From Scilla litardierei (taxonomy: Eukaryota > Streptophyta > Magnoliopsida > Asparagales > Asparagaceae), in assembly GCA_030789695.1 (NCBI GenBank), contig CM061141.1:166415079-166479078 (forward strand): a stretch of 64,000 nt of DNA, written 5' to 3'. Numbering within the stretch: position 1 is the first letter of the stretch; every line of letters starts with the position of its first letter. Positions 20,849-32,837 of the stretch are shown one piece after another. The position numbers and the translations under genes are program-made. The notes beneath the pieces were generated by a model. It searched no databases, had not been told where the DNA came from, and worked only from the letters and a program-made list of their open reading frames with translations.

Positions 20849-21475
20849 GTAAGGCTGGGGCAACTCCCCCAGCAGGACGATCATCGAGCCCGTCCGTAAG
20901 GCTGGAGGCAACTCCCCCAGCAGGCGGGACAATCGGTTGGTCGTAAACCGAGGGATGGCTCCCCCTGCTGACCAGCCGACCCGATCGACCGTAAGGCTAG
21001 AGGCAACTCCCCCAGCAGGCCGATCATCGAGCCCGTCTGTAAGGCTGGGGGCAAATCCCCCAGCAGGCGGGGCAATCGGTTGGTCATAAGCCGAGGGGTA
21101 GGTCCCCCCGCTGACCAGCTGACCCGATCGACCGTGAGGCTGGGGAGACTCCCCCAGCAGGCCGATCATCGAGCCCGTCCGTAAGGCTTGGGGCAACTCC
21201 CTCAGTAAGCGGGACAATCGATTGGTCATAAGCCGAGGGGTAGCTTTCCCCGTTGACCAGTCGACCCGATCAACCAAAGGCTGGGGCAACTCCCCCAGCG
21301 GACAGATCAGCATGGCCGGCCATATGGCTGGGGCAACTCCCCTAGCGGGTCGTAACATCGGTTGGGTGTAAGCCTGGAATGGCACCCCCAGTAGCTCGGA
21401 CGATCCGATCGGCCGAGGGGCTGGGGGCGACACCCCTCGATAGGCTGATCCCCAGACTGACTATAAGACTGACGG
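20849..21475 (+). repeat. G2 hairpin array with higher-order structure
   Basis: About 13 units of 46-48 bp lie just downstream of gag. A typical unit reads 'gtaaggctgggg' then 'caactcccccagcagg'; the CTGGGG and CCCCAG arms can pair around a 5-nt loop. Three unit types alternate. The type containing 'tcatcgagcccgtc' recurs at 20881, 21024 and 21166, so a higher-order repeat of 142-143 bp (three units) is present. Every third unit has a reversed arm order (GAGGG...CCCC). Confidence 0.85.
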
Positions 21476-23674
21476 CGAACCCACGGTTCGCAAGGCGGTC
21501 ACCCGACTGGTCTGAGGATCGTGAACGAGGGGAAAGCCATAGCAGGTCGGCCGAGGACACATCCAAGGCCCCAGTCTATCAGGCCAATCGACACAAAGTC
21601 CCGAGGACCCTTCAAACTCACCACAGATTTTAAAGGGATAACGGTGGATCAGTTCCCCCAACCGGGTCGAACAGAACAACGGCTCAAAAAGACCAAGGGT
21701 CTCCCTCCACTACGAAGCAGCTCTGCCACTAAAATGCCCAGACAAATAACGAAAGATGCATGGACCAACAAAAAAGGCTTTATACATTGTGCCCCGAAAA
21801 TTGTTTGTATTACAAGACAAATGAGGGGGAGGGGAGCTAAAAGAAATAAACGCCGCCAAGTGGCCCGGGGCCCGGGCAGAGGCGTCCCCCGGTGCCTCGC
21901 CTTGCTCGGAGCTGGGAGGGTCGTCGGGACCTAGCGGAGGTCAGAGGTGCAATAGTCGGACGTGCTCCTCGAACCTCTGGAAAGAGTCACGGAAGACCTC
22001 CACGATCCTAGGGGCCAAGAGGTGCTCGTAGGTGCCGAAGGCGTCCCTGAGGGCCTCTGCAATCCGCGGCCTCAAGATGTAACGACCGATTTCCTTCGTT
22101 ACATTATCCGTATTTTATTTCTCTCGTGTACTTTCCCGTATCCGTAGTTAGGCGTATCTGTCCCCGTACCCGTACCCGTTTCCGTACCGTATCCTTTTCT
22201 GTCCGTCACACGTATATTATTATTATTATTATTATTCCTGCTAGTAAATTATTTTAAATGTCTCTTCTTCTAATTTGTTTTAAAATTTTGTTTCAAGATT
22301 CAAATTCAGAATTTAAAGCTTTTTAAAATGTTTGAAAACTTCCTGTTAAAACTCATTTAAACCCATGATTAAAATTGGTTTTATTAGCTCTTATTCCCTT
22401 GATTAAACCCATTTAATGCTAATTCTATTAATAATAATTTAAATACTCTATATTAATAATTCAACATCCCTTCATATTATAACCTACCCACTTGTTGTAA
22501 CCTCTAGCCCATTCTTTTGACATGGCCGAACCCAACATGTTACTCACGCATTGCACCTTAACCAAAAACTAAAGGAAAACATTAGAAATAAGACTATAGG
22601 ACCTAACCCTTGTTTCATAAGCTGTTGTATGTTTCAAACCCTTCACACAATCATTTTAAATACCCTAAGACCCCATCACATGCTGCATCTCACCCTTTCC
22701 TATAACCTACTGTCCTATTCTAAAAACCCTAGGGGACATACCCTCTAGCAAAAAGCCAGCCGCACCCTACATTTCTAAATAATAATAAAAACCCCTAAGG
22801 CCTAGCAGCTGCCCCCTATCCTCATCTCCACGCACCAAAATCCCCACGCCCAGGCCACACAAACGCCGCATCCTCCCTCTCCTTCTTCTTCAACGCGCAA
22901 TCCGAGCCCCCTAACTCTTCTCCTTCACGCAACAAGAAGCTCGGGCTTCTTCTTCTCCGGTGAAACCCCCACAGGCCACGCCGGCGTTCAACCTCAGCCC
23001 GCAGCCCTCTTCTTTTCTCCCTTGCTCACGGCAAACACCCTCCGCACTCCACAGCTTCGCACAGATCCGCCTCCCCACGCCAAACGCCCCACGCCAGGCA
23101 TCTTTCACATCTCCACGCACAACACCCGCGAGCTGCTCCTCCTCCTTCCCCAGGCGACAACCGTACGCCCGGACACTCGTGCGTCAGCTCCTCGCCTCAA
23201 CCCGTGTGCATCTCCTCAGACCCGACCCTCCTTCCTCCTCCTTCATACATGCACAAGCATTCAGCTCCTCCCTCGCGTCGACGACAGCCGCACGACTCCT
23301 CCTCCTCGCTGCTGTCATGCCCAGAACTACCGGGAACACTCCCCAGGCATCGCTGACCGCCGCTGTCCGTCGTCTTCCTCGCTGCCACGACGAATCCCAG
23401 TCCGTAGACGTCGCACGTATCGACATCGCTGCGTTCTGATCCTCCTCTACACTTACAGTTAGTAGATCTACCCCCTAAAAACTCTTAACCCACACCGTAA
23501 AGTAGAGAACTTAATAAAACCGGGTGATTAGACGTCGTAGGATCTTGTTGTAAATCTGTTCTGATCGAAAAACGCCTATTCTGATTTTTCATTTTGTCAA
23601 ACCAGCGAACCGTCTTCTCCGTAGCGTAGTATTCGTCAAGACGTTTCCAACGACACCAAGAACGTTAAAAACAG

Positions 23675-24517
23675 GCAAGTATACGAATTGATATGAATTT
23701 TTGAAGTTTTGAAGATTTTACGTCACTTTCATGTATTGTCGTATAACTTGAAAATTAGACGTGAAATGACGTGAGAAACTAACATCATGATGATCAGGAC
23801 AAAATTTGGGATCCAACGGTATATCATATGATATACCTTAATTTTAATCAATTATGAGAAAAAAATAGTTTCTGTAGCAAACCCAATGAAAACTCGTGCT
23901 CGTCATTATTTTGAAATCGCTATTAAAATTGTTCAACCCTCTTTTACTGTGTAGAACTGTCACAAATGTGTAATAATAATGATAACAGCAAAATTCAGTG
24001 AGTCCTGACAAGCCTAACGTTTATGGACATCGTGAAATCGTGCGCCTCGAAGGCGGTATCGTGAATTCGTGATGTCGTGTGAGTCGACTAAGCCGGCTCG
24101 TGTTCCGGCAAACTTTTGGTTGGGGTTAGGGTTGAGCGGCCACTGGGCGTATGAAGGTTACTCTACTCAAGAGCACCACCCGCACGCGGTGGGTTAGCGT
24201 TAATCACAGTAAGCCCCCGTGAGAGGAACGACCTTCTCATCACGACCTAAAGGCGAGAAACCTAAATTAGATGTGAACTTCTTGACAGAAAACTGCAACG
24301 CTAACCTGGTCATCATGAAATTGATATGCAAATGAACTCACAGGAAAACTTATTTTAATTCTTGCAACTGTTTAGAACTGCATGTTAGGGATGCTCATTT
24401 CTGTTTCTATGTAAATTGACGTCAAAATTGCTGCAGTCATTTCTTTATAATATTAAATGCTTCTTAAATTCATATCTGTCATATATCTTGTCTTGGGATG
24501 CTAACTCTTTCTTGCAG
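23675..24517 (+). other. candidate GC-AG leader intron in solo LTR
   Basis: The 843-bp segment begins GCAAGT after ACAG and ends CTAACTCTTTCTTGCAG, with CTAAC as branch-like site. T1 LTR (45569-46280) and T2 LTR (61597-62293) have the same arrangement with CAG/GCAAGT. GC donors with a CAG/GCAAGT context are the usual type of the rare GC-AG introns. Conservation in three diverged LTRs is the main support. Confidence 0.55.
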
Positions 24518-24552
24518 ACCCCTAGCTGACATACATTCATGTTTTTGGATGT

Positions 24553-24657
24553 ATGTCAGATTCTGAGCTCGAGTACTCGGAGGGCCCGTACGAGACGCCA
24601 GATTTGGAGAGTCAGGAGTTCGCCCCTGACGCAGTGCCTCTCCCAGCGGAGGACTAG
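24553..24657 (+). CDS. 34-codon acidic mini-ORF in solo LTR
   Basis: It starts MSDSELEYSEGPYE and ends LPAED at a TAG (24655-24657). It is rich in Glu and Asp, and lies 36 bp after the candidate leader acceptor and 304 bp before the LTR end. The T1 and T2 LTRs have acidic 35-codon ORFs at the same relative place. The sequence similarity between this one and those two is weak, so only size, charge and position are shared. Confidence 0.4.
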   Translation: MSDSELEYSEGPYETPDLESQEFAPDAVPLPAED

Positions 24658-27050
24658 TGGACCCACACTTTGCAGCTTTCTTAGTTTACTTTTAGTCGTT
24701 GCAGTTGCTTCGTGTACGTTTCACTTTCCGTTGCTACTTTAGCCCAGCTGGGGCAAGTTGTTTAATTTCGTGTATGAACATTATATATCTGGATGTGGCT
24801 ATTAACTTTTGAATGTTTCTAATTGTTCTGATACGCAAATGCAATGACCTTCCCTGTGTTTTTATCACAGACGCTTATTGGACTCGAGCTTCACCGCTCC
24901 AGTTCAAGCGGACCGCATAACGTTCTCACTTTCGGTGCCTTTTGGGAAGCGGGGCATTACACAAGACCTCCTCATACCCTCTCTCTACTTCCTCGACGAG
25001 CTAGGCAGGGTGCGCATCATGCGCCTCACGCATGGCCCCTATCTCGTTCCAGAGGTCGCCCTTTCCCGACTGAACGCTTCTTCCGCCTCCTGGGCTGACT
25101 ACTGAAAATCGTCCAATGCCCCCTGCCGGTCCAGCACTTCGGCGGCGAGCTCATCGAACCGACGCAGCAGGTGCCGAGCTTCCATGCGGGCTTCCTCAGC
25201 CGCCACCTCGGCCACTCCAGCCTTCAAGCGCTCCCGCGTCAGAGACTCCTCGAGGTCGGACGCTTGGGTCGCCCGGCGCTGCGCCTCAATGGCCATCGCA
25301 GTGGCATGCAAGACGAAAAAGTTGAGCTGGAGGAATCGAAAGGAAGGTTTGAAAGCAGCTTAGCGACTAACCTGTTGAAGCTGCCAGGCTAAAGAGTCCA
25401 TCAGTCGGTTGGAGGGGGCCCTCTCCAGAAGAGAGCGGTCCCTCGGAAGGACGGAGCTCTGTGCCAGCTGGGTGGCCACGGCTCGGTCCACAAATACCGA
25501 GTCCCCGAGCGTAACCTCGGGGCCCGCCGGGAGGGTTGCCAGTGCGCCCCCCGCCACGGACGGCTCGACCAAGTCAACAGGGGCGGCCACCAGGGCCAGC
25601 GGCAGGGTTTCACCTGAGGTGACCGAATCCCCGGGAGCCGCGGAAGGGTGGACTTCCCTGGTCTCCTTCTTCCTCTTCTTCTCGCTAGGCCTCGCAGACT
25701 TCAGGGGGAATGCTTTCGCCCCGAACCGCGACCGCCCGTGGGCACGCGAGGCACCGGGCCAGCGCCCCTGTTGGCCCCCTTGGCACATACGGAGCGGGAA
25801 TGTTCGGCGGTCGTGACCTCCACTGCAGAGGGATCCATCACGACCGGGACAAGCGGCGTGGCCGCGACTGTGGGCTCCAGCCCCCCACCGCTGGCTTGGC
25901 CTGATGCACCTCCTCCTCCACCGTGCGGTGGGGTGCCTGGCCTGAAGGGTTCCCTCGGCTTCTGCTGGCTCCCTGACGAATGAGCTCGTCGACATTGCGG
26001 GTAAATTCATGGCCAGCCATCTCTGCAGAAGGAAAGAAGATCAGGGTAAGCAAGAGGGAAAGCGAAAAGAAAAAGGAGCACATACCGGGGGACCACATGA
26101 CTGTCTTAAGTAGCAGGTCGTCTAGAACAGGCCAGACCGACCTCTCCTCTAAGGGCAGAGATGAAAAAAGCTGGACGGCGGCCTGATCAGCCTCGGAGAG
26201 GGTCAACGTCAAGTCATATTGACATAACCCTCCCCAACCTGTCAGGATCTCGGCGTCCCTGGGGAAAACAACGAAAACAAATCTCGAGCTCCAGTCTCCC
26301 ACCCAGCGGGGCAGACCGAGCAAGCACTTCCTCCCTGCGCAGGCCCGAAGGTGCTGCCACGACCCTCGGTCGACCGTCTGGACCCGAAAATAATGAAAGA
26401 GGAGGGGAAGGGACGGCTCCAAGCCATGTACACGACAGATCATGATGAACTCGACCAACACCACGATGGAGTACGGGGTCAGCTAACACAAGGCCACCAT
26501 CAGAACTCCATAACCTGTACGATGAAAGGATGAAGGGGGAATCGGAGTCCCAAGCAAAACATCTCGACGTAGAAACCGACCTCCCTGCTCCGCAGAAAAT
26601 AAATCCGTTCGTCGCTGAAAGGGATTCGGACATCATACGGGTGGCACAGATACTTCTCCCGGATCTCCTTAACCTTCGAGAAGGGGACCTTGGATGAAGA
26701 CCCGAGGATCACCGGGGGAACGTCGAACCTCTCAGCGACCCTAGCCACATCATCGCCGACAGGGTCTGCAAAAAGCAAACCTTTCCCCTTGTCCCAGACG
26801 GGGCGTGTCACCGAGGGGACGCCAGGCCTCGAGGAGGGAGGGTCACCAGACCTGGGCGTCGGCGGGTCCCCTGACCCTGATGTGGAACCACCTATTCTAA
26901 GCTCAGCCATGTGACGAATTAAGTGGGACAAAGGAAAAAAGTTACCTTGAGAGGAATCCGAAGGAAGAAAAGATGAAGGAGGGTTCGAAGGAGCTTGCAA
27001 GACCAGAATCAAGAAGAAAGGCGCGAAAGAATCGAAACTCGGGAGCCTGA

Positions 27051-27060
27051 TATCCTTATA
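27051..27060 (-). promoter_or_regulatory. TATA-like box of the G2 antisense gene
   Basis: On the minus strand the sequence reads TATAAGGATA, about 150 bp before the ATG at 26910. It is the counterpart of TATAAA in G1 and G4. The box is slightly degraded here. Confidence 0.45.
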
Positions 27061-27286
27061 TGGAGGGCAATCGCAGAATCAAGACCGTCCGAAGAAGGGG
27101 ACGTGGAAGCATCTGGAGGCCGACGACGCTTCGAATCCAGTACCAAGAGAAGTTCAAACGGGCCGCATCATGATGGCCTCCATTTAATGGATTGGCCTCG
27201 ACTGACGTGCCAGTCAAAATCCACAAGGAGTCACATCGCCTGAACCGAACCGGCAGAATCCGAATGGCTCGGACGATGTGGGCAAT

Positions 27287-28224
27287 TGATACGACTATTT
27301 TGGAGAAGCCCAATAGCAAGAGGCCTGAACCCAGGCCAAGGGCGTGAGGCCCACGAATGGGATTTGGCCCAACCGACGAGGCTCGCGAAAGGAATCGGAG
27401 TCGGACCCGCCATGACCCGATGAACACGCGATTAGCCCACGCTCGCAGGAAATAATCGTTTCTCTGAAAAGCGAGGCACCTTAATGACCATTAAGGAGCC
27501 CATTAATCGACTTCCCCACAACGCATGCAGGCACCTTTACGGAGGCGGATCGCGGGGCATGAGTGGGGAGCAGTCAGGGGACTGGATTGGGGGCAATCGT
27601 GGGCAAAACCCTATAAAGGGACCACAGAGGCAACTGAGAAGAGGATCGAATCCCCGAGATCAACAATGGAGGTATTCCTTTAACTGACTTTGCTTTCCGC
27701 CATTAAATTCCCTCCCAGAGCTCGGTCCGAGGATACGTATGTCGGCCTCCTTTTGAGCCGCACCGATCCCGCCGAGCATCACTCAAATCTGTTCTGACTT
27801 TAGGCATCGGATGGGACTTGGCCGGAACCAAGGTCCGGCCCCCCCGTGACGAGCTTCTTCGTCTGTCCAGGAAGAAGCGGAACCGAGCCGCAGAGGACAC
27901 CCCTCTGCACAGAACGAGCCCGCTCGCCACTAGCGAGCGTTGACTGAGGCCGAACGAAAATCAGGGCGCCGAGGCTACCCCTCGGCACTTGATCGACCAA
28001 GGCCGAGCGTTCACCAAGGTGCCGAGGCTACCCCTCCGCACCCCGCTGATCGAGGCCCTCAACTCTCCAAGCGACTCGCTTCTCGAGCCGAAGAGGGGCT
28101 CAGCACGATCACCATCAAGAACGCGAACGTTCGAAGGAACCAAGGGATCCAAACCGACCCCTTGACCACGTTGATCGTCGAGTCGTCGGTCAACGATTCT
28201 GTGGTGAGAAAACACCCGTAAACA
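27287..28224 (+). repeat. G2 3' LTR (938 bp)
   Basis: Starts TGATACGAC after 'gatgtgggcaat' (a weak polypurine tract) and ends CCGTAAACA, followed by the target duplication gaaac. It aligns along its length with 17993-18928. The first 5-bp and last 5-bp ends are the same as in the 5' LTR. Confidence 0.9.
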
Positions 28225-28569
28225 GAAACGAAAGCAAATTGAAGCTGGGTTGGTTGATCTAGATGATATCATTTATTACAATTACTTTTTGTTGGAGTTG
28301 GCTAAAGAAAGCACTTGCTAACGATGAAGATCTACATGCAATCACTAATTAGGCTGAGATAAGGCAGTTGATATCTATACTTCAATACCTTTGATTCGTA
28401 TTGCCTGATACTTTTGCTATAGCTGATGTTGATGCTTTATTTAAAATTGAAGAAAGAAATGTCAGAGAGGAGAATTAATATCCAACTCTCTACTTTTGTT
28501 TATAATATATCTGACGACAAACCATTACAACTCTTGTTCTAATTCCTACTTCTACACGAACTTTGGTTA
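28225..28569. other. spacer right of G2
   Basis: AT-rich sequence with no recognisable coding region. It may be the 3' LTR or leader of the minus-strand copia-2 element whose RNase H begins next to it, because it is on the correct side. I could not confirm LTR ends. Confidence 0.35.
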
Positions 28570-29351
28570 TTATAATCTATTTACTAAACACAACCTCTTT
28601 ACATTAAACCACTTCACTATATATATGCTAACTCTCTTCTTCAAGTTATTGCATATATTATCATACATGCATAATTTTTCACAAATAAACTGAATTCTTA
28701 GTCCCCAAGTGTTTTTATCAAATAAATCACTGGTTAACAAAAAATGTTTCGAGTCTCCAAAGTCTTGTCTTTCCAATTTTTCTTGAACAAGATAATAATC
28801 TACATTAATATACTTGGTACATTCATGAAAAATGATTACTTGCAATATGAATTGTTATCTTATTCTCACAATATAAATGCATAGGAGATGAACATGTGAA
28901 CTGAAGCTTAGTTATAAGGTTCTGACCTAAAATAACATAAGTTATAGCTCAAAACTCTGATTCTGCACTCGATCAGTATATTACAATCTGTTTCTGTGTT
29001 CTTCCATGCGGCAATGTTACCACCAACAATCATATAATACCACATGATTGACCTCCTATATTTGTAGGCGATTCTCTCAGTTTGCATAAAAATCCATCGA
29101 CCCCACTATGAACACGGGTAGAATGAGTCCTCTGAAAGTACTCTTTCAAATAACGAACTATTTAGATTGCAACATCCGAGTGACTCGTCCGTTTTGCAGA
29201 CATAATTTGGTTAACTATACTCACTGAATATGCCATATCAGGTCATATCATAATAAGATAGTTTAGCTTCCCTAGAAGTCTTTAAATTTCTCTCCTCAAT
29301 ATGGTAACAACTTGGAATTTGGATTTATAAGTGAAATAGCAGATTGACAAC
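28570..29351 (-). pseudogene. copia-2 RT end and RNase H (minus strand)
   Basis: Reading from 29351 down, one finds the copia block LLGKLNYL followed by PDMAYSVSIVNQIMSAKRTS (about 29290-29170), and then RNase H remnants including LYCENKITIHIASN and FHECTKYINVDYYLVQEKL (about 28880-28770). Several stops and shifts break the frame. The upstream part of the same polymerase continues beyond the hAT element at 31108-31257 and beyond G3 at 56116-56477. This shows that three pieces 25 kb apart were once adjacent. Confidence 0.75.
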
Positions 29352-31107
29352 CAGAGCCGGTCCTGACATTCTCGGGGCCCTTGTCAAAAATAAAAAATGG
29401 AGCCCTTAATACAAATGATAAGTTTTCAAATTTGTAACAACTATATTTTATTAAAATGAAATATAAGATTACATCATTACAATATTACAAAAAATAATTT
29501 CTTCGAGCATTATGTGATGCAAAGTCGTTAATAATAGAATCAACATCTATGTTTTGTAACATCTCATTCTCGATGCATAGAATTGCCAAGTTGTTCAATC
29601 TTTCTTGTGTCATTGTTAAACACAAGTAATTTTTGACCAACTTCAGTTTTGAAAAACTTCTCTCCGCTGAGGCTACAGACACAGGCACAGTTAACAAGAT
29701 TCGATATGCAATTGAAACATTTGGATAACAATCAGCATGTTTAACAAATTCCAAAATTTGGACCGCTGTCATTGACACTTCTGGTAAAGTCCTTTGCAAC
29801 ACTCTCAATTCAGAAAACATATCATTAAGATCAACATCAAATGAATCATTATGAGAGAAAACATTTGCAAAGTGATTGCAACAATCTTTTAATTTACTGT
29901 CATCCAATGATTTCAAATTATCTAGAATCACATAAAAATCCAAAAATACTTTCAAATGTCTTTAGTTGTTCAAACCTATCTTTCAATGAAGCAATTGCCA
30001 TATCCACAACAACTAAAAAATAATTAATTCTAAAAGACTCCTCCGCAGATTGTTTTTCTTCATTATGATCACTTTCATCATATTTTTTTTCCTAATTATA
30101 CGACGTTTGGTTGGAAATGTAGGATCCACATCCATATTAGATGCAATACTTCGATCAATATCCAAACTCTTTTCAAACCCATCATCTCTAAATTTTTCAA
30201 CATATAACATCTCATCTCTCACTTGATTCATAGTAGTGTTAATGTTCATACTTTTATTTTGTAATTTTTTGCTCACCATGTTAATTGCGAACAAAATGTC
30301 ATACCAAATAATCATACCAAGTAAAAATTCAAAGTTCTCCATTGCAATGACCAAACTTTCAGCCTCACTCTTCGTTTTTGCATCTTCTGAAGAATTATAT
30401 AATTCTAATAAAGCCAATCATATTTGAGGAGCTTGAAATCTAATCTCTTTTACACTTTTAACTCTACTCTCCCAGCGAGTTTACACAAAGATTTCACAGA
30501 AAGTGAAGAAACATTATCAATTAGGATCTTCCACTGCTTAGTAGAACTCGAAAATAATGAATATATACGTTGCACAACTCCAAAAAATGAAATAGCTTTA
30601 ACACAAGAATGTGCCATATCACTAAGAGTAAGATTGAGACTATTACACGCACTTGGCATATATAATGCTCTCGGATTAGTTTCAAGTAATCTTTTTTGAA
30701 CACCTTGGTGTTTACCTTTCATATTAGAACCATTGTCATAACCTTGACCTCTAATATCATCAACATTAAGATCAAGTAACTGTAATGCATTTAACCATTC
30801 ATTAAAGAGCCCCAATCCAGATGTATCATCTACCTTCAAATTTTTTTAAGAAGTACTCATCTACTTTTATTTGATTACTTGACAAATTTACACATCTTAC
30901 AACTAGGACCATTTGTTCTTGATGACTTATACTGGAGTACAATCAAGAATTACTGAAAAATATTTTGCTTCTTTAATTGTTTTTATGATAGAACTTCTAA
31001 CAGTGAGGCCCAAACTCACCAAACTTCTGGCATGATAGAACACTCCCTCTTTAATCCATCCACTTCTATACCTAAGAAATTACGTTAATGGTTCAAGATT
31101 ATTTGTT
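29352..31107 (-). mobile_element. hAT transposon remnant inserted in copia-2
   Basis: The left end is CAGAGCCGGTCCTGA at 29352-29366, a hAT-type terminus. Sequence on its left and sequence from 31108 onward belong to the same copia reverse transcriptase. The 8-bp left flank is 'ttgacaac', but no matching duplication or right terminal repeat is found, so the right end (about 31060-31107) is deleted. It carries a decayed transposase on the minus strand. Confidence 0.75.
29485..31050 (-). pseudogene. hAT transposase (TTF-type/ZMYM1-like), broken
   Basis: From the N-terminal side (high coordinates), remnants such as [16 protein letters not shown] are followed by [38 protein letters not shown] and NSLNLTLSDMAHS. 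These are typical of the DUF4371-type hAT transposase core. The C-terminal dimerisation domain follows with SVASAERSFSKLKLVKNYL and QERLNNLAILCIENEM at about 29700-29560. The N-terminal zinc finger is missing. Stops and frameshifts at about 30840, 30440 and 29960 divide it into three frames. It cannot encode an active transposase. Confidence 0.8.
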
Positions 31108-31257
31108 TGGAAATGTTGCTGCAAATATGCCTTCAACTCACCAAGTCCCTTATATCACCTCTATTGATTATAATGTTATCAATATAAACCCCCAAAAGAT
31201 ATAGCACTATAACGGATGCATTTGCAGAAGAAAACATAGTCCTTTTGGGAACAAAGC
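31108..31257 (-). pseudogene. copia-2 RT palm fragment
   Basis: The minus-strand translation contains VYIDNIIIN, a degraded form of the YVDD active-site block, followed by LKAYLQQHFQTN. The last catalytic aspartate is asparagine. Joined in position with 56116 and with 29351, it identifies the target of both G3 and the hAT insertion. The last five bases at 31253-31257 (aaagc) are the G3 target duplication. Confidence 0.75.
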
Positions 31258-32210
31258 TGATACGACTATTTGGAGACGGCCCAAGAACGAGCAGCCCAGG
31301 CCCATGCTTGAAGCTGGAGGCCCGCAGAAGGAATTCGGCCCGACCGTCGAAGCCCGCACCAGGACCCGAAATCGGGTCGACCACGACCGGAACATGCGTC
31401 CCATCGGCCCACATCAGCGGGAGCTAACCGCTCCCCAAAGAACGCCCCCTTAATGATTATTAAGGGCCCCATTAACCGACCTCCACTATGCATGCTGGCA
31501 CCTTGAAGGAGGCGGATCATGGGGGCGGAGAGTGGGGGACGTGGAGCGGGAGCGATCGTGGGATGATCCCTATAAAGGGACTCGGGAGGCAACCGAGAAA
31601 AGGGATCTCACCCTAGATACCGAGAGGCAGAGGTATTCTATTCAAAGACCTTGTTTTCCATTCTAAATTCCCTCCTATAGCTCGGTCCAAGGACTTGCGT
31701 ATTGGCCTCCCCGTGAGCCATACCGATCCCACCGAGCATTCCTCAGATCCGTTCTGACTTAGGCATCTGATGTGACTTGGCCGGAACAAAGGTCCGACCC
31801 CCCTGACGAGTTTCTGCGTCCGTCCAGGTTAAACAGACCCCGCAGTGCCGATGCTACCCCTCAGCACCTCATCGACCAAGGCCGAGCGCTCCTGTCAGAG
31901 AGCCATCTCGCCCCCAACGAGGCCGCTCGCCCCTGACGAGCTCCTTCGTCGGTTCAGGTTAAGCGAACCCCGCGGTGCCGAGGCTACCCCTCATCACCTC
32001 ATCAACCGAGGCCGAGCGCTCCCGTCAACGAGCCCGCTCACCTGCGACCCGCCAAGGCTACCCTTTGGAGGGCCGACGTAAGGATCCGAGCTACCTCCGT
32101 CGGGCAAATCATACACCTGACGGAACCAAGGGGTCCCACCTGCCCCCTTGACCATGTTGACCCATCACCCAGCGGTCAACGATTCAGCAGTGAGAAAACA
32201 CCCGTAAACA
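31258..32210 (+). repeat. G3 5' LTR (953 bp)
   Basis: Starts TGATACGAC, ends CCGTAAACA. TATAAA is at 31571-31576. In U5, a unit of roughly 125 bp containing 'gctacccctca' and 'gaggccgagcgctcc' is duplicated (about 31835-31900 and 31960-32040), which makes this LTR slightly longer than that of G1. Confidence 0.9.
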
Positions 32211-32212
32211 TC

Positions 32213-32228
32213 TGGCGTCCTCTGTGGG
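32213..32228 (+). promoter_or_regulatory. G3 primer-binding site (mutated)
   Basis: TGGCGTCCTCTGTGGG differs from the G2 site TGGCGCCATCTGTGGG at two or three bases, including the core CGCC. Primer annealing would be weakened. Confidence 0.75.
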
Positions 32229-32267
32229 AACGAACCAAAACCCACGTCAAACCACCCCTTCGCTGAA

Positions 32268-32837
32268 ATGGAACCAGGTTGCAACAGCACGGGGCGCATG
32301 CCCCCATCCACGATGAAGGTGACTACATCCCGTCCGAGAAACAGCACAGCCACACCACTAGAGGGACCAGTGACTCGCAGTCTGTGACCCAAGAGCAGCT
32401 CCACCTCTTCGCTCAGGAGACCAACGCCCACCTCTGGACGCTGGCCACGACGATTCAATATCTCGTAGGCAGCCCGTTCGTCCCGAAAGAGGCACCAGCG
32501 GCCGCCCCCGGTCAGGGATGGATCCACCGACCTTTACGCTCAACCGTGGTCACCGACCACGGTGGCGAAGGTGCCAACCCCGAACGGCGGTTCACCCTGC
32601 CAAACTTCGTCCCGGTGTGATCTCTCACACCAACCTCACTTTGAGACGAGGCTGATGGAGGGCCCGAACAGGCTGGAGACGAGTCAGCTACAGCGTCATC
32701 TCGACGACCACGCTCAACTTATCGGCGGCCACCCGATCGTTGAGCTGCCGGGGATCGACCCAATCGCAGTAAGAGTCCCCGTCACGGGAGGCGACAGAAC
32801 CGGGAGTACCGTCGGGAGAGGAGAAACGCCCGTCGAC
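32268..32837 (+). pseudogene. gag: G3 gag, 5' part
   Basis: The ATG at 32268 begins MEPGCNSTGRMPP as in G2. One cytosine fewer in the following run shifts the frame, after which SVTQEQLHLFAQETNAHLWTL matches the G2 N-terminus. The segment ends at 32837 where the Athila-like element begins. The rest of the gene continues at 40318. Confidence 0.7.

Larger units (their letters stand above)
22078..24961 (+). mobile_element. 2.9-kb Tekay-like solo LTR inserted in G2
   Basis: The insert begins TGTAACGACC, ends GCGGGGCATTACA, and is flanked by the 5-bp duplication caaga (22073-22077 and 24962-24966). It interrupts exon 3 of the G2 antisense gene. It has no gag or pol, so it is a solo LTR. Its layout matches the LTRs of T1 and T2: a long C-rich leader, a CAG/GCAAGT junction at 23674, an acceptor at 24517 and a small acidic ORF at 24553. 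An (ATT)n microsatellite lies near 22213-22236. Confidence 0.8.
21941..26910 (-). pseudogene. G2 antisense gene (three exons, split by solo LTR)
   Basis: The gene runs from an ATG at 26910 (MAELRIGGSTSGSGD) to a TGA at 21941-21943, opposite to the element. Exon 1 has the conserved domain (FDVPPVI, EIREKYLCHPYDVRIPFSDE, YVEMFCLGLRFPLHPFI) and a frameshift near 26498. It then has FRVQTVDRGSWQHL and LTLSEADQAAVQLFSSLPLE. Candidate intron 1 is 26023-26085. Exon 2 has EMAGHEFTRNVDELI, a proline/alanine-rich part, a basic EKKRKKE patch and ATQLAQSSVLPRDRSLLER. Candidate intron 2 is 25306-25371, with its acceptor changed to AT. Exon 3 begins the coiled coil (25305 down) and, after the insert, ends with RPRIAEALRDAFGTYEHLLAP. 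It is a pseudogene in this copy. Confidence 0.7.
17993..28224 (+). mobile_element. gag-only LTR retrotransposon, copy G2, complete with TSD
   Basis: The element is bounded by LTRs at 17993-18928 and 27287-28224 and by the 5-bp duplication gaaac (17988-17992 and 28225-28229). Inside, left to right: primer-binding site, gag (18978-20646), hairpin array (20849-21475), and the antisense gene (26910 down to 21941), which is split by a solo LTR at 22078-24961. No pol gene is present although both ends are intact, which shows that the structure is natural. In the first 170 bp or so I count roughly a dozen differences between the two LTRs, so it is an old insertion. Confidence 0.9.

Noticed and set aside
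22960..23462. Proline/arginine/serine-rich open frames in the solo LTR
   Set aside because: C-rich leader composition keeps stops rare in several frames at once. No conserved counterpart with the same frame in T1 or T2.
28225..28569. A possible host exon in the frame after gaaac
   Set aside because: Stops appear within about 30 codons and no domain is recognised; adjacent sequence is copia-2.
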